Shown: positions 1-9,853, counted from the stretch's first letter. The stretch: DNA of 64,000 nucleotides from Mycobacterium parmense (GCF_010730575.1 NZ_AP022614.1:4278001-4342000); one strand, 5' to 3'. Numbers and translations are program-made. The notes: generated from the sequence alone by a model not told the origin.

Positions 1-473
1 GCTTCGGTGCGATTGAGTGCCGCTCCGTCCAGCATCACCGCCACGTCGACGAGGCCGCGCTCGACCGAGTCCGCCAGCGACACGTTGCGGTCGAGCCGAA
101 ATCGCACTCGCCGGTCGGGGAGGCGCTGACGCAGTGCGCTCGTCAGCCCGGCCAGCATCACGTCGGCGCCGTGCTCGGTGGCACCGATGGTCAACAGCTC
201 CTGTTCGGTCGCGCCGAGATCGTCCAGCGCCGTGTCGTGCGCGGCCAGGATCGTACGGGCATGGCGCAGCACCTTCTGGCCGACATCGGTGAACACGATC
301 CCGCGGCCTGAGCGCTCGACCACCGTCCCGCCGACCACCGCCTCGATCCTGCGCAGGTGCTGGCTCACCGCCGACTGACTGAGGTGCAGAGCGGCGGCCG
401 CGCGGTGAAATCCACCACAATCTGCGACGGCGACCAGGCTGCGCAGCGGTGCGATATCAAGCACATGAGCCAT
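1..473 (-). CDS. LysR-family transcriptional regulator (C-terminus cut by window edge)
   Basis: The minus strand reads open from an ATG at 473 to the first base of the window, giving about 157 residues. The N-terminus is a typical LysR winged helix-turn-helix: LRSLVAVADCGGFHRAAAAL, then LSQSAVSQHLRRIE, then the GRGIVFTDVGQKVL wing. The start of the co-inducer-binding domain follows (LLTIGATEHGADVM). It lies head to head with the EamA transporter at 631, with a 157-bp gap. That is the classic layout of a LysR activator controlling its divergent neighbour, so the inferred target is that exporter. The effector is unknown and the C-terminal domain is outside the window. Confidence 0.9.
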   Translation of the reverse strand, partial: MAHVLDIAPLRSLVAVADCGGFHRAAAALHLSQSAVSQHLRRIEAVVGGTVVERSGRGIVFTDVGQKVLRHARTILAAHDTALDDLGATEQELLTIGATEHGADVMLAGLTSALRQRLPDRRVRFRLDRNVSLADSVERGLVDVAVMLDGAALNRTE

Positions 474-630
474 GACCAGACCATAGTCCGATTCGCTCTG
501 GTGATCAATATCCAAGCTCATAACCCAAGCTCATGGCCTAAAGGCGGCGGTATGACCCATCACTGATAAGCTTGCACGATCGATTGCGGTCACTAATAAT
601 CGTTGGACTGCATGAGTTCGTCCCGCGAGC

Positions 631-1572
631 ATGGTGCTCATGGACTCAACGCGCATGCCACTGACCACCGCGGCGGCGGTGACGTTCTTCTACGCGGTCG
701 GGTACCCGATCGGAGCGCTTGCGGTGGCCGCGATGACGCCCATGGCCGCCTTGGTGCTGCGGTTCGGTCTGGCCGCGGCGATCCTCATCGGCTGGACCGT
801 GCTGGCCAGAGCGCCCTGGCCGCGGGGCGCCCAGTTCGGTCATGTCGTGGTAGCGGGCTTACTCATCCAGGCCGTGCAATTCTGCTGCCTCTACGAGGCG
901 GTTCAGCTCGGGGCCCCGGCAGTGCTGTGCGCGGTGGTGGTAGCCATGAACCCGGTCACCACCGCGATCCTGGGTGCCGCGTTCCTTCGCGAGCCGCTCG
1001 GTCTGCAGCGAGTGGTTGCGCTTGTCCTGGGCGTCGTCGCGGTGCTCTCGGCGTGCGCCGTCAGACTGGTGAGCACCCACGGCGTCGATCCCGTGATCCT
1101 GCTGCTTGTGGTTGCGCTTTTGGGCCTTTCGGCCGGTGGTGTATACCAGCAGCGGTTCTGCGCCCAGGTCGACTTTCGCGCCATGAGCGCAATGCAGAAC
1201 GCGGTGGCACTCATTCCCGCGGCAGTGCTCGCGGGTTGCACGCCGTTTGCGGTGCATGACGGCCCCAAGGCCGCCATCGCCGTCGCCGGCATGGTGCTGC
1301 TGAACGCCACGCTGGCGGTGAGCCTCTACGTGCGTGCCATCAGCAAGCACGGGGTGGGGGCGGTCGCGATGTTGTTTGCCGTCATCCCCGCGCTTGCCGG
1401 GGTGCTGTCGTGGCTGATGCTCGGCCAGCGCCCGGACGCCGGTGTCGGCGTCGGTCTGCTCATCGGGGGTCTCGCCTGCTGGCTCAACAGCAGGGCATTG
1501 CGGCGGCATCGCGCACAAGCGGGCCACTCGACGTCCGGGCCCCAACCTGCTCTGGCGGGTGTCGGGCGGTGA
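631..1572 (+). CDS. EamA/DMT-family transporter
   Basis: This is a 313-residue, very hydrophobic protein with about ten membrane segments in two EamA repeats. The second repeat begins near the GVYQQRFCAQVDFRAMSAMQ stretch, which resembles EamA half-joints. EamA members of the drug/metabolite transporter superfamily usually export amino acids, metabolites or drugs; the substrate here cannot be read from the sequence. No clear ribosome binding site decides between ATG 631 and ATG 640. The divergent LysR gene is its likely regulator. Confidence 0.85.
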   Translation: MVLMDSTRMPLTTAAAVTFFYAVGYPIGALAVAAMTPMAALVLRFGLAAAILIGWTVLARAPWPRGAQFGHVVVAGLLIQAVQFCCLYEAVQLGAPAVLCAVVVAMNPVTTAILGAAFLREPLGLQRVVALVLGVVAVLSACAVRLVSTHGVDPVILLLVVALLGLSAGGVYQQRFCAQVDFRAMSAMQNAVALIPAAVLAGCTPFAVHDGPKAAIAVAGMVLLNATLAVSLYVRAISKHGVGAVAMLFAVIPALAGVLSWLMLGQRPDAGVGVGLLIGGLACWLNSRALRRHRAQAGHSTSGPQPALAGVGR

Positions 1573-1793
1573 GCACTTCTTCCTTGGACGATTCACCGCT
1601 CGCCACGTCTCGTCGGCGCCGTGACTCGAGGTCCGCGGCTCTGCCGAAGTCAACCTGGTGCTCTACAATCTGGGTCTCTGCGCAACGCGAAAGGTGTTGG
1701 TTGTATGTCCGACAGCACTTTTCGACGGTCTTCGCCCTTGACACCGGGGCGTCGCCCGGTGGCGGGTCGCGCCCCGCGGCCCGCGGTTCCGTG

Positions 1794-3404
1794 GTGAACC
1801 AAGAACAGCAGCACGCCGACGTCGAACAGCCGTCGTCGTGGGCGCCGTTGCGCAACAGGGTGTACCGTGCCCTGTTCATCGCGCAGTTCGGTTCCAACAT
1901 CGGCACCTGGATGCAAAGTGTGGCGGCCCAGTGGTTCCTGGTGGAAAAGCACAGCAGCGACGTCATCGTGGCATTGGTCCAGACTGCAAGTCTTGGGCCG
2001 GCGCTGCTCCTGGGCCTGTTCGCCGGCGTGCTCGCCGACCTGTTCGACCGACGCCGCCTGCTGATATTTCTGCAGTCCTACGCGGTTTTGGTGGCGCTGG
2101 CCCTGGCGCTTGTGACGTACCTCGGCCGGCTCGGCCCGACATCGCTGTTGCTGTTCACCGTGGCCATCGGGTGCGCTTCCGCGCTGACAGGGCCCGCCTG
2201 GCAGGCGATACAGCCCGAGATCGTTCCGCGCGAGCAGATACCGGCGGCCGCGACACTGGGCAGCGTTTCGGCGAATTCCGCGCGAGCGATCGGACCGGCG
2301 ATCGGCGGCGTCGCGGTGGCAATGGCCGGTCCGGCAGCGGTCTTCGCGATCAACGCGGTGTCGTTCGCGCTGATCATCGTCGCGTTGCTGACATGGCAAC
2401 GGCCCAAGCAACGGGCGCCCATCGAACGGGAGCACCTGGGTCAGGCCGTTCTCAGCGGACTGCGATTCGTCCGCAACGGCCCGGTATTCCGCAGGATCCT
2501 CTTGCGCGCGGCGCTGTTCCTGTTTCCGGCCTCGGCTCTGCTGGCCCTGTTGCCGATCGCCGCCGCGCGGACGTGGAACCTTGGCGCGAGTGGTTACGGT
2601 CTGGCGCTGGGGGCCATCGGTCTGGGCGCGGTCCTCGCTGTCGTGGTGGCCGCGCCGCTACACCGACGGGTGTCGGACAATGCGCTCCTGGCCGTGTGCG
2701 CCGCCGTGTACGGCCTTGCGCCGATGGCGGCCGTGTGGCTGCCCTTCGCCGCATCGGCCCCTACCTTGGTGCTCTCAGGGATGGCGTGGCTGCTCACCCT
2801 GACGACGCTGAACGCGGCGGCACAGCTTACGTTGCCGCAATGGGTTCGGGCACGGGCGCTTTCGATATACCTGTTGGTGTTCACAGGAACGCAAGCCGTC
2901 GGGTCGTACTTCTGGGGCCTGGTCGCCACGCACGCCGGGTTGGCTGCCGCTCTGCTGTGGTCCGGGATCTTGTTGGTTGTCGCCGCCCTCAGCGTTGCCG
3001 TGCTTCCGCTGCGGCCGGCGACCGGGAAGCTCAGCGTCGAGGTCTCGACGGCCTGGCCGACGCCGACGATCGCCTTCGAACCGTGTCCGGACGACGGACC
3101 CGTACTCGTGACGGTCCGGTATCGGGTGGCCAAGGAGAACCTCGAGAAGTTCGTCAAGGCGATGAGCGCGGTGAGGCGATCCCGGCTGCGGACGGGGGGC
3201 CACAGTTGGCGGCTGTACGAGGACATCGGGCAGCCCGACTCGGTGCTCGAACGGTTCACGGTGGCGTCCTGGAGCGAATTCGAACGCCAGCGCACCGAGC
3301 GCTGGCTGGGTTATGACTCCGAAGGGATCGAGCAGGCAATCCGCTATACCGTCGACGGCGACCGACGGCACGGTTACTACGTCGCCCTGCGAGTACCCCG
3401 ATGA
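1794..3404 (+). CDS. MFS exporter (EntS/DUF894-like) with C-terminal soluble domain
   Basis: The reading frame is open from 1410, but homology-like sequence begins near the GTG codons at 1791/1794, giving about 536 residues. The first ~400 residues form a 12-helix major facilitator: IAQFGSNIGTWMQSVAAQWF in helix 1 and the ADLFDRRRLL loop between helices 2 and 3. This matches the EntS/tetracycline-type exporter group. The last ~110 residues are soluble and resemble an antibiotic-biosynthesis-monooxygenase-like ferredoxin fold (VTVRYRVAKENLEKFVKAM, later RFTVASWSEFERQ), a tail seen in several actinobacterial members of this MFS group. The substrate is unknown. It lies 221 bp after the EamA gene. 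Confidence 0.82.
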   Translation: MNQEQQHADVEQPSSWAPLRNRVYRALFIAQFGSNIGTWMQSVAAQWFLVEKHSSDVIVALVQTASLGPALLLGLFAGVLADLFDRRRLLIFLQSYAVLVALALALVTYLGRLGPTSLLLFTVAIGCASALTGPAWQAIQPEIVPREQIPAAATLGSVSANSARAIGPAIGGVAVAMAGPAAVFAINAVSFALIIVALLTWQRPKQRAPIEREHLGQAVLSGLRFVRNGPVFRRILLRAALFLFPASALLALLPIAAARTWNLGASGYGLALGAIGLGAVLAVVVAAPLHRRVSDNALLAVCAAVYGLAPMAAVWLPFAASAPTLVLSGMAWLLTLTTLNAAAQLTLPQWVRARALSIYLLVFTGTQAVGSYFWGLVATHAGLAAALLWSGILLVVAALSVAVLPLRPATGKLSVEVSTAWPTPTIAFEPCPDDGPVLVTVRYRVAKENLEKFVKAMSAVRRSRLRTGGHSWRLYEDIGQPDSVLERFTVASWSEFERQRTERWLGYDSEGIEQAIRYTVDGDRRHGYYVALRVPR

Positions 3405-3461
3405 CCAGGTCGACGTCCACGATGGTGAAGCGGTGACCGCCCTCATGCGCCTGCGCCGCTG

Positions 3462-4610
3462 TTAGTCCACTGCGCCGGCCTCGGGATCGGTGAACTCAAC
3501 GGCGACTTCCCAGTCTTTGAGGTTCGCGACAGGTCCGAACAGGTCGGCGGGCAGGTCGGGCGACAAGGGCTCGCCCCTGAGGACGCGATGCGGCCAATCA
3601 CGGTTGGCCAAAGCAGGTTTGGCCAGGGCGACGACGTCGGCGGCGCCCGAGTCGATGATCTCGGCGGCATCGCGCGGGTCGTCGAGGTGGCCGTTGGCGA
3701 TGATCGGCAACCGGCTGTATTTCTTGGCGAGCTCCGCCAACGTCTTGACGTCACCGATGAAAGCCGGTGCGAGAGCGCGATATTCGGTGATATGAAGGTA
3801 GTCGATGCCCGTGTCGGACAGCGCGGTGAAGATGGCGGACGCGTCATCCTCGCGCCCCGCCCACCGATGATGATTGTCGGAGACCTTTCCTTGCGAAATG
3901 CGGATACCGACGGCGATATCCGCCCCGACCGCGGCCACGACGTCTTGACAGACCTCGCGGGCCAGCCGAATTCGGTTGGTGACGTCTCCCCCGTAGCTGT
4001 CGGTGCGGTTGTTCATGTAGTCGGTGAGGAATTCGTCGAGCAGGTATCCGTTGGCGCCGTGGATCTCCACACCGTCGAAGCCTGCGTCGCGCGCGAATCG
4101 GGCTGCGGTGACGAATGCGGCGCGGACTTGCCGGATCTGCTCGGCGGTCATCGCCTCGGGAATCTGGAACGGGCCGGACCCGCGGTACATGGCCAGCTGC
4201 TTGCCTTTCGGACGCACTGCCGAGGGTCCCCAGGTGGCGGCGGAGTGGGGGTTGCCCTGTGACTGGCTCCCCGCGTGCATCAGCTGGGCGAAGAACCTCG
4301 ATCCAGCGGTGTGGACTCCCTCGACGATCCGTTGCCACGCCGCGGCTTGGGTCGGATTTGCGATCCCGGGCTGGAAGAAATATCCCTGGCTGGTCTGGTC
4401 ATCGATGTAAAGACCTTCGGTGATCAACAGCGCAAAGCCGCCGTCGGCGAAAACCCGGTAGTAACTGCCTATCCGATCGGTGGGAACCCCGTCGGCTGTC
4501 GCACTTACCCGGGTCATCGGCGCCAAGGCGACACGGTTGGCCAGGTCGACTTTGCCGAGCGCTGTCGGTTCGAAAAGAGACTCGTATCGCGTGCGCTGCC
4601 GGTCAGGCAT
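3462..4610 (-). CDS. Old yellow enzyme-type alkene reductase (FMN)
   Basis: The protein has about 382 residues and is a TIM-barrel NADH:flavin oxidoreductase of the OYE/NemA group. Visible family signatures are LFEPTALGKVDLANRVALAPMTR-type N-terminal strands, QLMHAGSQS, the HGANGYLLDEFL segment followed by NNRTDSYGG, and ANGHLDDP near the phosphate-binding site. Such enzymes reduce activated C=C bonds with NAD(P)H. ATG 4610 is preferred because AGGTGA lies 8 nt upstream; GTG 4622 is the alternative. It lies 48 bp after the peroxiredoxin gene on the same strand and is probably co-transcribed with it, opposite a TetR gene. Confidence 0.9.
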   Translation of the reverse strand: MPDRQRTRYESLFEPTALGKVDLANRVALAPMTRVSATADGVPTDRIGSYYRVFADGGFALLITEGLYIDDQTSQGYFFQPGIANPTQAAAWQRIVEGVHTAGSRFFAQLMHAGSQSQGNPHSAATWGPSAVRPKGKQLAMYRGSGPFQIPEAMTAEQIRQVRAAFVTAARFARDAGFDGVEIHGANGYLLDEFLTDYMNNRTDSYGGDVTNRIRLAREVCQDVVAAVGADIAVGIRISQGKVSDNHHRWAGREDDASAIFTALSDTGIDYLHITEYRALAPAFIGDVKTLAELAKKYSRLPIIANGHLDDPRDAAEIIDSGAADVVALAKPALANRDWPHRVLRGEPLSPDLPADLFGPVANLKDWEVAVEFTDPEAGAVD

Positions 4611-4658
4611 GAATTCAGTCACCTCTGTCTTCGAATTGCGATCGAAGTTCGTTGCCGC

Positions 4659-5144
4659 TCAGCGCGCTTGCGGGTGCTCGGCCAAGTAGCGGATGAAACC
4701 GACCACGTCTTCGGCGACGAGCCGCCCGATGGCCCCGCTCGAGTAGACGGCGAGGCGAACCGTTGCATCCGGCGCCAGTATGAAGCCGGTCGATTGCAGA
4801 TAGTGCGGATCGTCGTTGACGTAGGCAGCTGTCGCCGCGGCGACCTTGCCGGCGTCGGCGCTGTGGCCGACCGGAAACTGCAACCGGCGCTTGGCGACGA
4901 GCGCGGCAGACGTCTCCTCGTCATCGACAGAGAAGGCGACGACCTTTACGCCGAGTTCGCCCAGGGTGTCGAGCGCCCGCGAGAAAGCGGCGAGCTGCGC
5001 GTTGCAGTACGGGCACCACGACCCGCGGTAGATCAAGATGACGCCGTAGGAGCCGGCGAGGTCGCCGGGCAGGGCCATCATGCCTCCACCGACGACGGGA
5101 ATGCTGAGCGCGGGGAAGGGCTCGCCATAGTCGAGTCGCGGCAT
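4659..5144 (-). CDS. Peroxiredoxin/AhpC-TSA family thiol protein
   Basis: The 161-residue protein has a thioredoxin fold with YRGSWCPYCNAQL, a CxxC motif in the usual peroxidatic-cysteine region, and VKVVAFSVDDEETSAAL. The CPYC centre suggests an AhpC/TSA-type thiol peroxidase or a disulphide reductase. No signal peptide is visible, so it should be cytosolic. It is the first gene of a two-gene unit with the OYE reductase and is divergent from a TetR regulator. This suggests a response to electrophiles or oxidants, which is inferred from context. Confidence 0.85.
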   Translation of the reverse strand: MPRLDYGEPFPALSIPVVGGGMMALPGDLAGSYGVILIYRGSWCPYCNAQLAAFSRALDTLGELGVKVVAFSVDDEETSAALVAKRRLQFPVGHSADAGKVAAATAAYVNDDPHYLQSTGFILAPDATVRLAVYSSGAIGRLVAEDVVGFIRYLAEHPQAR

Positions 5145-5247
5145 CGGCGTCCTTCTACGATGGTTGATTCGCTACTCGGCATCATGGTGCGACAAAACTG
5201 GACTGGCAATGACAATGCGGACGCAGCGCGGATATTCTGCGGCCGTG

Positions 5248-5898
5248 GTGTCGAAACAGGGTCGTCCCGCCGCGCGGCTGACCGATCGCGGCGCGGCCAC
5301 CAAAGCCCGCATCGTGGCGGGAGCGGCGTCCCTTGTCCGAGAGCGTGGGGTGGCGGGGACGAGCCTGGACGCCGTCATGGCCGCCACCGGCACCAGTAGG
5401 TCGCAGCTGTATCACTATTTCGACAACAAAGACGCGCTTATCGGCGAGGTGATCAAGACCCAGTTCGGCCGCGTCATCGCGGCGCAGGAAACGTTGCTGC
5501 GCGAGATCTCCTCTTGGGAAGGGCTGCAGCGGTGGTGCGATCACCTGGTGACCATGGTCGGCGAGACGCACGGAGTGGGCGGCTGTCCACTGGGCTCGCT
5601 GGTGAGCGAGCTTGCCGACCGATCTGAATCAGCGCGACAGGAATTGGCGCGGTCCTTCGCCGAATGGCAGTCGTATCTTTCCGCGGGCTTGGCGGCCATG
5701 CGCGACAACGGCGAACTCGCCGCGGAGGCCGACGTAGACGATCTCGCGCTGACGATGATGAGCGCGCTGCAAGGCGGGCTGCTCATGGCGCAGGCCACGC
5801 GCAGCGCCCGTCCTCTTCGGCTCGCCCTCGACATGGCGCTCGGGCACGTAGCCGGTTACCGGTGCAGCACTTCCGAGCGCAGCAGCGCCGGGGGCTGA
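5248..5898 (+). CDS. TetR/AcrR-family regulator
   Basis: The protein has about 216 residues. The N-terminal helix-turn-helix is ATKARIVAGAASLVRERGVA, then TSLDAVMAATGTSRSQLYHYF. The C-terminal domain contains GGCPLGSLVSEL, a motif of the TetR_C_6/YxaF-LmrA-like group. GTG 5245/5248 is chosen because the recognisable protein starts there; ATG 5164 and 5209 lie upstream in frame without homology-like sequence. It is divergent from the peroxiredoxin/ene-reductase pair (gap about 100 bp), its probable target. Related regulators repress detoxification genes and release on binding electrophiles or drugs. Confidence 0.85.
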   Translation: MSKQGRPAARLTDRGAATKARIVAGAASLVRERGVAGTSLDAVMAATGTSRSQLYHYFDNKDALIGEVIKTQFGRVIAAQETLLREISSWEGLQRWCDHLVTMVGETHGVGGCPLGSLVSELADRSESARQELARSFAEWQSYLSAGLAAMRDNGELAAEADVDDLALTMMSALQGGLLMAQATRSARPLRLALDMALGHVAGYRCSTSERSSAGG

Positions 5899-5948
5899 AC
5901 GTCTACGGCCAAGACGCCGTCACATCAATCCCGCTGGGCCGCAACGAA

Positions 5949-6239
5949 TCACGCCGCGTGATGCCCACGCAGCGGCGAGCTGCCCGATGCGTGTCCCGGC
6001 ATCGAGAGCACGGGGAGGTGCGATACTCCCGCCATCTGCGTGTCGCTTCTTTCCAAGCGCCGCTCGACCTTGCGATAGAGCCATGCGACGGCGGCCACGA
6101 CTGCGGACGTCGCCACCAGTACGGCTAGCGCCTCACCGAAGGCGATCACCATGATCAAGCCGGCGAGAATCCAGAACGCCACGGTCTCGGCGCGGCGGCT
6201 GCGCTGCTCTGCCCCGATCGTCGTTGTCGCGTTGCCCAT
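5949..6239 (-). CDS. Small membrane protein, unknown function
   Basis: The 96-residue protein has a hydrophobic stretch at residues ~19-53 (VAFWILAGLIMVIAFGEALA, continuing), enough for one long or two short membrane helices. A basic segment (RKVERRLER) and a low-complexity tail follow. No family is recognised. It lies divergent from kup with a 204-bp gap and convergent with the TetR gene. The composition matches typical mycobacterial coding sequence, but the call rests only on the plausible membrane topology. Confidence 0.55.
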   Translation of the reverse strand: MGNATTTIGAEQRSRRAETVAFWILAGLIMVIAFGEALAVLVATSAVVAAVAWLYRKVERRLERSDTQMAGVSHLPVLSMPGHASGSSPLRGHHAA

Positions 6240-6443
6240 GTCCGCCTCGCTCTCGTCGTACCGCCATCCGGTGGCGTAGTACCTTCAAGAACGCCCCAGC
6301 GGGTGAAAGGCTGCCCGTGGGTGACCGACGTCACGGTGCCTGCGTCGCCGCGCGCAGCGCGCCGCGTCAGATGGTGCGGCGCCGCGATACGCCTTACGAT
6401 CGACGGGCCGCGCCACCTCCCGCTACCCGGCAGAGGAACTCGC

Positions 6444-8384
6444 ATGCCCACGCAGGTCAAGTCCGCGTTGCCACTTCGCGCGATCTTCGGAACCCGGCAA
6501 GCCCGCTCCTCGCTCGTCATCGGGGCGCTCGGCGTCGTGTTCGGCGACCTCGGGACGAGCCCGATCTACACGATCCAGACGATCTTCGATCCCCACGACC
6601 CCCATCCCATACCGGTCACCGCCGACAATATCTACGGCGTGGTCTCGCTGATCTTCTGGTCGGTGATGGTGATCGTCACGTTCACCTACGTCACCCTGGT
6701 GATGCGCGCCGACAATGACGGCGAAGGCGGCATCATGGCGCTCATCACCCTGGTTCGCCGGTGGGTCGGGCGGGGAAGCCGGCGAACGGCGATGACGCTG
6801 GCGGTGCTCGGTCTGTTCGGCGCGTCGCTGTTTCTGGGCGACAGCATGATCACCCCGGCGATCTCGGTGATGTCCTCCGTGGAGGGGCTCAAGGTAATCC
6901 AGCCGAGGTTGGGCGACTGGGTCGTGCCCGTCACCGCGGCGATCATCGTCTGTCTTTTCGCCCTACAGAGTCGAGGCACCGCCGCCATCGGGCGCGTGTT
7001 CGGGCCGGTGATGGTGTTGTGGTTCACCTCGATCGGCGCGTGCGGTGTTCACGGGATCGCCAAGCAGCCCCAGATCCTGCGGGCGTTGTCACCGGTGTAC
7101 GCGCTGACGTTCATCGGGGAGCACTTCGACACGGCCTTCTTCTCGCTGGCCGCGGTTGTGCTGGCGGTGACGGGCGCGGAGGCGCTCTACGCCGACATGG
7201 GTCACTTCGGTCGGTCGGCGATCACCCGGGGATGGCTGTTCGTCGTCATGCCGGCCTGCATGCTCAGTTACTTCGGCCAGGCGGCCTTACTGCTGGGTGA
7301 CAAGAGCCTCGTCGGCGCCCCGTTCTTTTTGCTGCCACCGGACTGGGCTCGACTGCTGATGGTGTTGCTGTCGACGGTGGCGACGGTCATCGCCTCGCAG
7401 GCGGTGGTCACCGGCGCCTACTCGGTGGCGTCGCAAGCCGCCCAGCTCGGCTACCTGCCCAGGCTGCGGGTCGTGCACACCTCCGAGTCGACGATCGGCC
7501 AGATCTATGTGCCGTGGATCAACGGCCTGCTGATGGTGTCGGTGCTGATCCTGGTCTTCGCGTTCCGAAGTTCGGCGGCCCTGGCGTTCGCGTTCGGCAT
7601 GGCGGTGACCGGGACGATCACCATCACCACGCTGCTGTTCTTCTACATCGCCCGCACGCGATGGCGCACGCCGTGGTGGTTGATCGTGATCGGCGCCGGC
7701 GCGTTATTGACGGTTGACCTGCTGTTTGTGGCGGCCAACCTGACCAAGCTGGTGCACGGCGCGTGGGTTCCGCTTCTGATCGGCGCGACGGCTTTCACGG
7801 TGATGACCACCTGGCAGCGGGGAAACGAGCTCGTCACGCTGGCGCGGGCGAAGGCCGAGGGTTCGCTGCGCGAATTCGTCGAAGAGATGGCCGCCTACCG
7901 TCCGCCTCTGGTGCGGGTCGCCGGGACGGCCATCTTCCTCAATCGCGGCAAAGAGAATGCGCCCCTCGCGTTGCGGGCGAACGTCGAGCACAACCACGTG
8001 CTCCACGAGCATGTGGTGCTCATGTCGATAGAAACGGTCCCGGCGCCACGCGTGCCCGACTCGGAGCGGTTGGAGGTCGACCCGCTGGGCTACGCCCAGG
8101 ACGGCGTCATCCACGTCACCGCGAAATTCGGATACATGGAACGGCCCAACATTCCAGGCGTGCTGCGCCTGCTGAACCCCCGACAGACGGAAGGCCCGAT
8201 CGCCGTCGACGACGCCTCGTATTTCCTGTCGGAGCTCGAACTGAGGGCCGGCTCGGCACCAACCATGCCGGCATGGCGCAAGCGCCTCTTCGTGGCCACG
8301 TCGTACATCGCCGCAGACGCCGCCGAGTACTTCGGGTTGCCCATGGACCGCACCGTCGTGATGGGTGCGCGCATCGAGGTGTGA
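6444..8384 (+). CDS. kup: KUP-family potassium uptake protein
   Basis: The 646-residue protein has the KUP/Trk-D signature VFGDLGTSPIYTIQTIF near its N-terminus, DNDGEGGIMAL in the first cytoplasmic loop, GDSMITPAISVMSSVEGL, and twelve expected membrane helices followed by a ~190-residue cytosolic domain. KUP proteins are K+/H+ symporters of the plasma membrane. ATG 6444 is chosen for the GAGGAA ribosome binding site and the family start; the frame remains open to 6303. I looked for a ydaO-type c-di-AMP leader in 6240-6443 and could not support one. Confidence 0.95.
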   Translation: MPTQVKSALPLRAIFGTRQARSSLVIGALGVVFGDLGTSPIYTIQTIFDPHDPHPIPVTADNIYGVVSLIFWSVMVIVTFTYVTLVMRADNDGEGGIMALITLVRRWVGRGSRRTAMTLAVLGLFGASLFLGDSMITPAISVMSSVEGLKVIQPRLGDWVVPVTAAIIVCLFALQSRGTAAIGRVFGPVMVLWFTSIGACGVHGIAKQPQILRALSPVYALTFIGEHFDTAFFSLAAVVLAVTGAEALYADMGHFGRSAITRGWLFVVMPACMLSYFGQAALLLGDKSLVGAPFFLLPPDWARLLMVLLSTVATVIASQAVVTGAYSVASQAAQLGYLPRLRVVHTSESTIGQIYVPWINGLLMVSVLILVFAFRSSAALAFAFGMAVTGTITITTLLFFYIARTRWRTPWWLIVIGAGALLTVDLLFVAANLTKLVHGAWVPLLIGATAFTVMTTWQRGNELVTLARAKAEGSLREFVEEMAAYRPPLVRVAGTAIFLNRGKENAPLALRANVEHNHVLHEHVVLMSIETVPAPRVPDSERLEVDPLGYAQDGVIHVTAKFGYMERPNIPGVLRLLNPRQTEGPIAVDDASYFLSELELRAGSAPTMPAWRKRLFVATSYIAADAAEYFGLPMDRTVVMGARIEV

Positions 8385-8391
8385 CGGTACC

Positions 8392-9120
<729 letters not shown>

Positions 9121-9134
9121 TTATATAGCACGCG

Positions 9135-9632
9135 TCACCGCTCGTTCTCCCAGAGATGTGTGGTGAGATCGCGAAATGCCGACAGGATGAAGCGGTCGTC
9201 GGCGCGCCGGAGGATCGACCGGCTCATCAGCGCCCGCACGATCGAACCGTCCCGGTGGATCAGCTCGACGACCATGTTGGTAACGGCGTGAGTGGCAGAC
9301 ACCAGAGCTTGCGGACCGGCGGTGTGGTGGAAGATTTGATCGAAGCGCAGCGACAGCAAGTCATCGGGTCTGCGGCCCAACATTTCACCGAAGGCGGAGT
9401 TGGTGAACAGGATGCTGCCGTCGTGCTCGGTGGCGAGCACAGGGACCGGAATGCTGTCGAGTGCGACCAGCGCGGGCAATTGCCTCAAAACAGCAATCGG
9501 GGACTGGTCGAGTTGCCGATTCGGCCGATGCCCCGTCGGTGGCTTGAGGGCGAGATGGGCGCGCGAGGCGCGCGCTTGCGGACTCGAACCGCTAGGCGGC
9601 ACTGCGCTGGATGCAACCGGCTTGGCGGCCAT
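9135..9632 (-). CDS. Single PAS-domain protein
   Basis: The protein has about 165 residues. A disordered, basic N-terminus (~50 residues) is followed by one PAS domain: DSIPVPVLATEHDGSILFTN, then AFGEMLGRRPDDLLSLRFDQ, and ILRRADDRFILSAFRDLTT at the C-terminal end. No kinase, cyclase or ANTAR output domain is attached, so it is either a sensor adaptor or a free-standing PAS module. ATG 9632 is chosen because AGGAGG lies 7 nt upstream; the GTG at 9650 overlaps that site. A palindromic promoter-like motif at 9681-9730 is shared with the operon starting at 30589. Confidence 0.8.
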   Translation of the reverse strand: MAAKPVASSAVPPSGSSPQARASRAHLALKPPTGHRPNRQLDQSPIAVLRQLPALVALDSIPVPVLATEHDGSILFTNSAFGEMLGRRPDDLLSLRFDQIFHHTAGPQALVSATHAVTNMVVELIHRDGSIVRALMSRSILRRADDRFILSAFRDLTTHLWENER

Positions 9633-9680
9633 CGGGGCACCTCCTGACACGTTCCGCGGCGAGATGGTCGATGCCGGAAA

Positions 9681-9730
9681 TCATGCGGGCGCGAGCATGC
9701 CTCGCGCACGCGTAGCGGACTACCTGTTTT
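9681..9730 (-). promoter_or_regulatory. Palindromic promoter-like motif, copy A
   Basis: On the plus strand this reads TCATGCGGGC, 17 variable bases, ACGCGTAG, 4 variable bases, then CTACCTGTTTT. The GTAG-N4-CTAC core is an inverted repeat. The same blocks with identical spacing occur at 30644-30693, also upstream of a minus-strand gene. Here the motif ends 49 bp before the PAS gene start. Read towards the gene, CATGAT resembles a -10 element with the palindrome near or upstream of -35. The binding factor is unknown. Confidence 0.6.
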
Positions 9731-9853
9731 CGGCGGCGAGGTACCTGGGATGCAGACCGAAGATCGAGTGGTCGCGCCGCTGTACGGCATCGCCGCTCCC
9801 GGAGTTAGCCAACTGATCACGCGGCCGATACCCGGCCATGGCACCGTACCCGT

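Noticed and set aside
6240..6443. c-di-AMP (ydaO) riboswitch before kup
   Set aside because: No match to the conserved ydaO core could be made; the region is GC-rich without the expected paired motifs.
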